Shown piece by piece: positions 7,151-11,246 of a DNA stretch of 11,246 nt. The notes under the pieces are model-generated. The model saw only the letters and a list, made by a program, of their open reading frames with translations. It made no database searches and was not told where the DNA came from. A program made the translations under genes and the position numbers. Position 1 is the first letter of the stretch. Each line of letters starts with the position of its first letter. The stretch covers positions 1 through 11,246 of the forward strand of contig JAJYKQ010000031.1 in NCBI GenBank assembly GCA_021788495.1. The letters are read 5' to 3'. The DNA comes from a bacterium (GTDB lineage: Bacteria; SZUA-79; Acidulodesulfobacterales; Acidulodesulfobacteraceae).

Positions 7151-7631
7151 AAATTCCGTAAACAAACTTTATTGCGGTTATTATGAAATAGATATAATTT
7201 TCTGTTCAGAAAATTATATTAAAACATTGAATAAAACTTACAGGAATCAAAATAAAGCTACCGACGTACTGTCGTTTGAGATTAAAGAATGGGAAAACGG
7301 CGTTTATCATATCGGCGAAATATATATATCGCCGTCCGTTGCGCAAAAAAACTACCTCAAAAACCGCGAGTTTTGGGAAAAATCAGAGTGGATATCCCTG
7401 AACGGCGATAATTACGAATATAAAGACGAAAATAAAGAAAGCCGACCCCGATATTATTACCTAAAAGGTTTTCGCAGGGAGATCGCTCTGCTTGTTATAC
7501 ACGGTATTCTTCACCTTTTCGGATACGTTCACGACGAAGAACACAAAATGAATTTAGACGATGAAGATTATGATGAAGATATGAAAAATATGCAGAATTT
7601 TTTATATAAAGAGTTAAACTGGAAATTGTAA
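7065..7631 (+). CDS. ybeY: YbeY endoribonuclease (rRNA maturation factor) with internal charged insertion
   Basis: Metal-dependent endoribonuclease involved in 16S rRNA 3'-end maturation and ribosome quality control. Recognisable are LNKTYRNQNKATDVLSFE (residues 55-72), GEIYISPSVA (84-93) and the zinc site HGILHLFGYVH with His146, His150 and His156. The canonical GYDH reads GYVHD, so the Asp before the third His is Val. Between SVAQKN and the RREIALLVIHG helix is a stretch of about 30 extra residues (101-132), rich in charged and aromatic residues and absent from typical YbeY of about 150 aa; this explains the 188-residue length. The GTG at 7065 is chosen because the segment SIINITDIQRKSKINQRLVRYIV resembles the normal YbeY N-terminal strand-helix, which any later start would remove. 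It follows phoH and pgpH, the usual neighbours. Confidence 0.93.
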   Translation: MKQAKSIINITDIQRKSKINQRLVRYIVKNSVNKLYCGYYEIDIIFCSENYIKTLNKTYRNQNKATDVLSFEIKEWENGVYHIGEIYISPSVAQKNYLKNREFWEKSEWISLNGDNYEYKDENKESRPRYYYLKGFRREIALLVIHGILHLFGYVHDEEHKMNLDDEDYDEDMKNMQNFLYKELNWKL

Positions 7632-7635
7632 TTAT

Positions 7636-8343
7636 ATGAAAAAAACAACGCAGAGCCGCTTGGAATCTTTTAACGCCGCTATAGAGGGCATTATTTTAGC
7701 TACCAAGACCGAGAAAAATATGAAAATACATTTTTCCGTAGCTCTTGCCGCCATAATACTTGCTCTTTTTTTAAAAGTATCGAAAATAGATATCTTATTC
7801 GTCCTTGTTTCCGTTTTTTTTGTTTTATTTGCGGAAACTCTTAATACTTCCATAGAATATCTTGCCGATTTTATATCCAAAGAGCATTCTGAAGAAATTG
7901 CCGCCGTTAAAAATTTAGCCGCCGGCGCGGTTCTTTTATCCGCCTTCGGTTCGTTCGTAGTCGGATACATAATTTTTTCCAAATACCTTTATTATTTGAT
8001 ATACTATACGATAAATATGATTAAAACCGAAGGTTCCGATATATCCGTAATAATTATATCGATTGTTTTTGTAGGAATTATAATAATAAAGGCTATGTTT
8101 AATAAAGGCACACCCTTAAGGGGAGGTTTTCCGAGCGGCCATGCCGCCATAGCCTTTTCTATATGGCTTATAGTATCTTTTTTGACTTTAAATCCTGTAG
8201 TTTCCCTGCTTACGTTTATTCTTGCGCTAACGATAGCTCTTTCCAGAATTAGCAGCGGAATTCATACTAAAATAGAGGTTTTAACCGGAAGCATTATAGG
8301 AATTTTAATTACCGTGCTTATATTTAAGCTGTTTTATTTTTAA
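7636..8343 (+). CDS. DgkA-type lipid kinase fused to a PAP2 phosphatase domain
   Basis: A membrane protein of 235 residues with two lipid-phosphate domains. Residues 1-120 are the DgkA/UdpK family (diacylglycerol or undecaprenol kinase): AAIEGI (14-19), NMKIH (28-32), AETLNTSIEYLADF (66-79) with the conserved Glu67, Asn70 and Glu74, and VKNLAAGAVL (91-100). In the last motif the usual KD is KN (Asn93), altering a residue conserved in the family. Residues 135-235 are a PAP2 phosphatase: LRGGFPSGHAA (161-171) and SRISSGIHTKIEVLTG (203-218) with His169, Arg204 and His210 in place. A kinase joined to a phosphatase suggests interconversion or recycling of a lipid phosphate such as undecaprenyl or diacylglycerol phosphate (inference). 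The ATG is 4 nt after ybeY without a clear Shine-Dalgarno, so it is probably translationally coupled. DgkA-PAP2 fusions are known, so the architecture itself is not new. Confidence 0.9.
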   Translation: MKKTTQSRLESFNAAIEGIILATKTEKNMKIHFSVALAAIILALFLKVSKIDILFVLVSVFFVLFAETLNTSIEYLADFISKEHSEEIAAVKNLAAGAVLLSAFGSFVVGYIIFSKYLYYLIYYTINMIKTEGSDISVIIISIVFVGIIIIKAMFNKGTPLRGGFPSGHAAIAFSIWLIVSFLTLNPVVSLLTFILALTIALSRISSGIHTKIEVLTGSIIGILITVLIFKLFYF

Positions 8344-8373
8344 TAATTGTAAAAATTTTAAATAAGGAGAATA

Positions 8374-9216
8374 ATGTCTGCAAAAGAAAAACAAAAAACC
8401 AATAAACTCGACGAGCTTATAGAAATAGTTAAAAAATTAAGGTCGGAAAACGGCTGTCCCTGGGACAGGAAGCAGACTGAAGAAACTTTAAAACCGTATA
8501 TCATAGAAGAAGCTTACGAAGTCGTCGAAGCTATTAGTTCCGGCGATAAAATCGAAATAATGGAAGAACTCGGCGACCTTCTTCTTCAAGTCGTTTTTTT
8601 ATCGGACGTTTATGCCGATAAAAAAGAGTTTTCTATTGGCGACGTTATAGAGACGGTAAACAAAAAACTTATAAGAAGGCACCCTCACGTTTTTGATAAA
8701 AAATTTTCTTTAAAAGAGGGTGAATGCCTTGAAGACGCTATACTTAGAAACTGGGAAAGGATTAAAGGGGAAGAAAAGAAGGAAAAATCGAAAAATAAAC
8801 CGGACGTTCCGAAAAAACCGTCTGTATATATTTCTGAATCTATGCCGTCTTTACACAGGGCATATATGGTTCAGGAAAAAGCTAAGAGGCAGGGTTTAGA
8901 TTTTGCGGATGCCGAAGGAGCATTAAAAAAGGTATATGAAGAAATAGAGGAATTTAAAGAGGAACTGAGTAAAAACGGCAATGCCGATAAAGACGTAAAT
9001 AAAAATAAAATAATAGAGGAATACGGCGATATATTGTTTTCGCTAGTAAATTTAGGAAGGCTTTTAGATATTCATCCCTGTTCGGCTTTAAATAAATCCA
9101 CGGATAAATTTATAAAAAGATTCGGATATATCGAGGAAAAAGCCGCAAAACCACTTTCGGAATTAGATGCCGCAAGCTTGGACGAATTATGGGAATCTTC
9201 TAAAAAGGAATCATAA
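8374..9216 (+). CDS. mazG: MazG, nucleoside triphosphate pyrophosphohydrolase
   Basis: Cytoplasmic all-alpha NTP pyrophosphatase that hydrolyses (d)NTPs to NMPs and pyrophosphate, thought to clean nucleotide pools and modulate stress signalling. The 280 residues hold two MazG repeats. The first has the signature ENGCPWDRKQT (25-35), EEAYE (45-49), EELGDLLLQVVF (64-75) and RRHPHVF (101-107). The second has the divergent metal site EEIEEF (189-194) and EEYGDILFSLVN (215-226). The repeats are joined by a Lys/Pro/Glu-rich linker (about 130-155). Start ATG at 8374 has a good AAGGAG at 8364-8369. Gap of 30 bp to the fusion gene upstream and 2 bp to lnt downstream, consistent with the operon. Confidence 0.96.
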   Translation: MSAKEKQKTNKLDELIEIVKKLRSENGCPWDRKQTEETLKPYIIEEAYEVVEAISSGDKIEIMEELGDLLLQVVFLSDVYADKKEFSIGDVIETVNKKLIRRHPHVFDKKFSLKEGECLEDAILRNWERIKGEEKKEKSKNKPDVPKKPSVYISESMPSLHRAYMVQEKAKRQGLDFADAEGALKKVYEEIEEFKEELSKNGNADKDVNKNKIIEEYGDILFSLVNLGRLLDIHPCSALNKSTDKFIKRFGYIEEKAAKPLSELDAASLDELWESSKKES

Positions 9217-9218
9217 TA

Positions 9219-10802
9219 GTGATAGTGAAGGGTATTTTACGGAACGACAAAATAAAGAATCTATGCTTAGCCTGTTTATCCGGCGTTATAACGGCTTTAT
9301 TGTTTCCGGTTTTTAATCTTGAATTCCTCGCATGGATTGCATTGATCCCTCTTTTATACGCAGTATATAAATCTAAGAGTTTTAAAGAATCTTTCTTATA
9401 CGGTTTTATTGCCGGTGTAGTTTCATATGTAATTATACTTTACTGGATAGTTTATACCGTAAGCAAATTTGGAGGTCTTCCTTACTACATAGCGGTTTTT
9501 GCGCTTATTCTTCTTGCTTCGTATCTTGCTCTTTACGTAGCTCTGTTTGCCGGTTTTTCAAAGATTGTATTAAATCGTTATAAGAAATTAAGTTTTATTC
9601 TAATTCCTTCAAGCTGGGTTTTTTTCGAGTTTTTGAAATCTAAGCTGTTAACCGGTTTTCCTTGGGAAAACTTAGGATGCTCGCAGTATTTAAATATACC
9701 TTTTATACAAATCTCAAATATTATCGGCGTTTTTGGACTATCTTTTATAATAGTTCTAGTTAATTATGCAATATTCAGCTTTATTTTTTTAAAAAGCGGG
9801 CTTTCAAAAAAACAGGCATTATTTGAGCTTTTTTTCGTTATATCGGTTTTTATTTTAGTAATATTATACGGATATTACAATATATATTCCGTAAATAAAC
9901 TAGTTAAGCATAAAAAGCCGTTAAGGATCGCCCTCATTCAGGGAAATATAGGGATGTTCCAAAAATGGAAAATTACGAAAAAAAGAACGACGCATATATA
10001 TCTTAAATTGACGGAGCAGTCTTTAAAATATAAACCTCAGCTGGTTATATGGCCTGAAACCGCGCTCCCGTATATTATCTCGGTTTATCCTTTTTACTGG
10101 AACAAGGTTATGGGATTTGCCGAAAAGCATAAAATAGATATGGTTTTCGGTGCGATAGGGTTTAATTTTTTTAATCGGACGTATCATTATTATAACAGGG
10201 ACTATATGTTTACCGATAAAGGAAGGTATTACTATTACGACAAACATCATTTAGTCCCCTTCGGAGAATATATACCGTTAAAGAAGCAGCTGCCTTTTCT
10301 CGCTCATATTTTAAGGGGAGCGGGAATAGGAAACTTTACTGCCGGCAAAAAATTCAGGATTTTAAAAAACGGCAAATTAAAAATAGGTTCCATGATATGC
10401 TATGAAGCTTATTTTGACGGACTCGTAAGGCATTTTCCAAAAAACGGAGCAAATCTTTTTGTAAGCATTACGGATGATGCATGGTACGGAAAAACATCGG
10501 CTCCTTATCAGGATATGTCTATGACTGTTTTTCCGGCGGTTGAAAACGAAAGGTTTATTGCCCGCGCCGGAAATTCAGGCGTAAGCGGAATAATATCGCC
10601 GGTCGGGAAAATTTTAGACGAAACCGCGATATTTAAGCGTACTTATATGATAGGTTACGTTAAATTAATTAATAGAAAGACTTTTTTTGCAATATATGGT
10701 AATATATTTGCTTATATATCGGATGTTTTTTTTATAATTTCAATGTTATACATTTTTATATTAAAACTGTTTCCTGCATTAAATATTTATAGAAAAAAAT
10801 AA
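9219..10802 (+). CDS. lnt: Apolipoprotein N-acyltransferase
   Basis: Inner-membrane enzyme that transfers an acyl chain from phospholipid to the N-terminal cysteine of lipoproteins, the last step of diderm lipoprotein maturation. The 527 residues show an N-terminal membrane part (several helices from about 15 to 220, with FPWENLG at 147-153), a periplasmic carbon-nitrogen hydrolase domain (235-480) and a last TM helix near 495-518. The catalytic triad is intact: Glu280 in IWPETALP, Lys342 in DKHHLVPFGEY and Cys394 in MICYEAYF. The RAGNSGVSGIISPVGKI block (449-465) is also typical. GTG at 9219 is favoured because AAGGAA lies 8 nt before it; GTG at 9225 is a possible alternative. It begins 2 bp after the mazG stop. 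In Escherichia coli lnt is also near ybeY/ybeZ, so the association with these genes is widespread. Confidence 0.97.
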   Translation: MIVKGILRNDKIKNLCLACLSGVITALLFPVFNLEFLAWIALIPLLYAVYKSKSFKESFLYGFIAGVVSYVIILYWIVYTVSKFGGLPYYIAVFALILLASYLALYVALFAGFSKIVLNRYKKLSFILIPSSWVFFEFLKSKLLTGFPWENLGCSQYLNIPFIQISNIIGVFGLSFIIVLVNYAIFSFIFLKSGLSKKQALFELFFVISVFILVILYGYYNIYSVNKLVKHKKPLRIALIQGNIGMFQKWKITKKRTTHIYLKLTEQSLKYKPQLVIWPETALPYIISVYPFYWNKVMGFAEKHKIDMVFGAIGFNFFNRTYHYYNRDYMFTDKGRYYYYDKHHLVPFGEYIPLKKQLPFLAHILRGAGIGNFTAGKKFRILKNGKLKIGSMICYEAYFDGLVRHFPKNGANLFVSITDDAWYGKTSAPYQDMSMTVFPAVENERFIARAGNSGVSGIISPVGKILDETAIFKRTYMIGYVKLINRKTFFAIYGNIFAYISDVFFIISMLYIFILKLFPALNIYRKK

Positions 10803-10842
10803 AGTTAAATTTAAAAAGATATATTTATCCGGAGGTTTTTAA

Positions 10843-11246
10843 ATGTCTATAGCTTCAGCGCAGGGAGATTCGCTTTTTAACGTAAGTCTTTTGGAAAGAA
10901 GCCTGAAAACCCTCGAAGAAAAATTAGAAAAACTGCGGAGGGCGCTTTGAAGTCGATATTTCCGAAAAAAGGCTTAAAGAGATAGAGGAGATTTCTTCAA
11001 ATGAACATTTCTATAAAGATATAAACTATTCCAAAGAAATATTAATAGAAAAATCGGCAATAGAAAATAAGATTAAACCTTTTTATTCCGTTTACGAAGA
11101 GTTTAAAAACATAAAAGACCTATACGATATTTCTATAGAAGAAAACGACGAAAAAATGCTCGAAGATATTTTCGCCGGCGTAAAATCTTTAGAAAAAAAC
11201 GTATCCGCTTTAGAAATGGATACTACGCTTTCAGGAAAAGACGATA
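10843..11246 (+). CDS. prfB: Peptide chain release factor 2 (RF2), N-terminal part, expressed through a +1 frameshift
   Basis: RF2 recognises UAA and UGA stop codons and triggers peptide release. ATG at 10843 has a strong GGAGG at 10831-10835. The first frame encodes 35 codons (MSIASAQGDSLFNVSLLERS..., then LEKLRRAL) and reaches TGA at 10948-10950. The +1 frame then continues from 10949 (EVDISEKRLKEIEEI...) without a stop to the window edge, 99 more full codons. Both parts together match the helical RF2 N-terminal domain, including the LRRAL-E-VDISEKRLKEIEE crossing region, so this is programmed frameshifting and not a pseudogene. The codon-recognition and GGQ domains lie beyond the window. 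The TGA is codon 36 versus codon 26 in E. coli, reflecting about ten extra N-terminal residues. Gap of 40 bp after lnt. Confidence 0.94.
10936..10951 (+). promoter_or_regulatory. prfB programmed +1 frameshift site
   Basis: The codons CGG AGG GCG CTT TGA are followed by A. The internal Shine-Dalgarno-like GGAGGG (10937-10942) is positioned as in the E. coli AGG GGG TAT CTT TGA site, ending just before the CTT slippery codon. CTT at 10945-10947 allows tRNA-Leu to slip one base onto TTT; reading then resumes at GAA (10949). RF2 shortage slows termination at TGA and favours the shift, giving negative autoregulation. Unlike the common TGAC context, the base after the stop is A. Confidence 0.9.

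Noticed and set aside
10843..10950. prfB as a frameshifted pseudogene or sequencing error
   Set aside because: The stop lies exactly at the known RF2 programmed frameshift motif with correct Shine-Dalgarno-like spacing and CTT TGA, and the +1 frame continues the conserved protein.

Overview
This is an AT-rich, densely coded bacterial chromosome segment. It carries conserved housekeeping and cell-envelope genes and no rRNA, tRNA, CRISPR array or intact transposon. Apolipoprotein N-acyltransferase (lnt), the MurJ flippase and an L,D-transpeptidase indicate a diderm (Gram-negative) cell. The order phoH - pgpH-type HD phosphodiesterase - ybeY - diacylglycerol kinase-like gene, followed by mazG, lnt and prfB, resembles what I remember from Deltaproteobacteria in the broad sense (Geobacter-like lineages and AT-rich uncultured relatives). 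That placement is an inference from gene order and was not tested against a database.

Layout. Positions 1-716 hold the 3' two-thirds of asd (aspartate-semialdehyde dehydrogenase, lysine/DAP pathway). Positions 717-936 are non-coding and contain a compact repeat cluster: two direct copies of a ~47-nt unit, the second forming a perfect 27-bp inverted repeat with a third, reversed half-unit. murJ (937-2493, +) follows. It converges on and overlaps by 4 bp an L,D-transpeptidase gene on the minus strand (2490-3614). Positions 3615-3834 form a divergent regulatory region with a near-consensus sigma-70-type promoter facing right, an 8-bp dyad and an AT-only palindrome.

From 3835 to the right edge lies one tight, co-directional gene run: phoH, a 7TM-HD c-di-AMP phosphodiesterase (pgpH family), ybeY, a DgkA-PAP2 fusion, mazG, lnt and the start of prfB. 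Junctions are overlaps of 14 and 86 bp and gaps of 4, 30, 2 and 40 bp, so it is probably one operon. It combines RNA/ribosome maturation (PhoH, YbeY, RF2), nucleotide housekeeping (MazG), second-messenger turnover (PgpH-like) and lipid/lipoprotein metabolism (DgkA-PAP2, Lnt). MurJ, the L,D-transpeptidase and Asd (diaminopimelate supply) add a peptidoglycan theme on the left.

No clearly new biological system is visible. The points worth a second look are the asd-murJ repeat cluster, the SAGC active site of the L,D-transpeptidase, the 86-bp pgpH/ybeY overlap with a charged insertion in YbeY, the Asp-to-Asn change in the DgkA half, the odd phoH start region, and a +1 programmed frameshift site in prfB whose stop codon is followed by A rather than the usual C.
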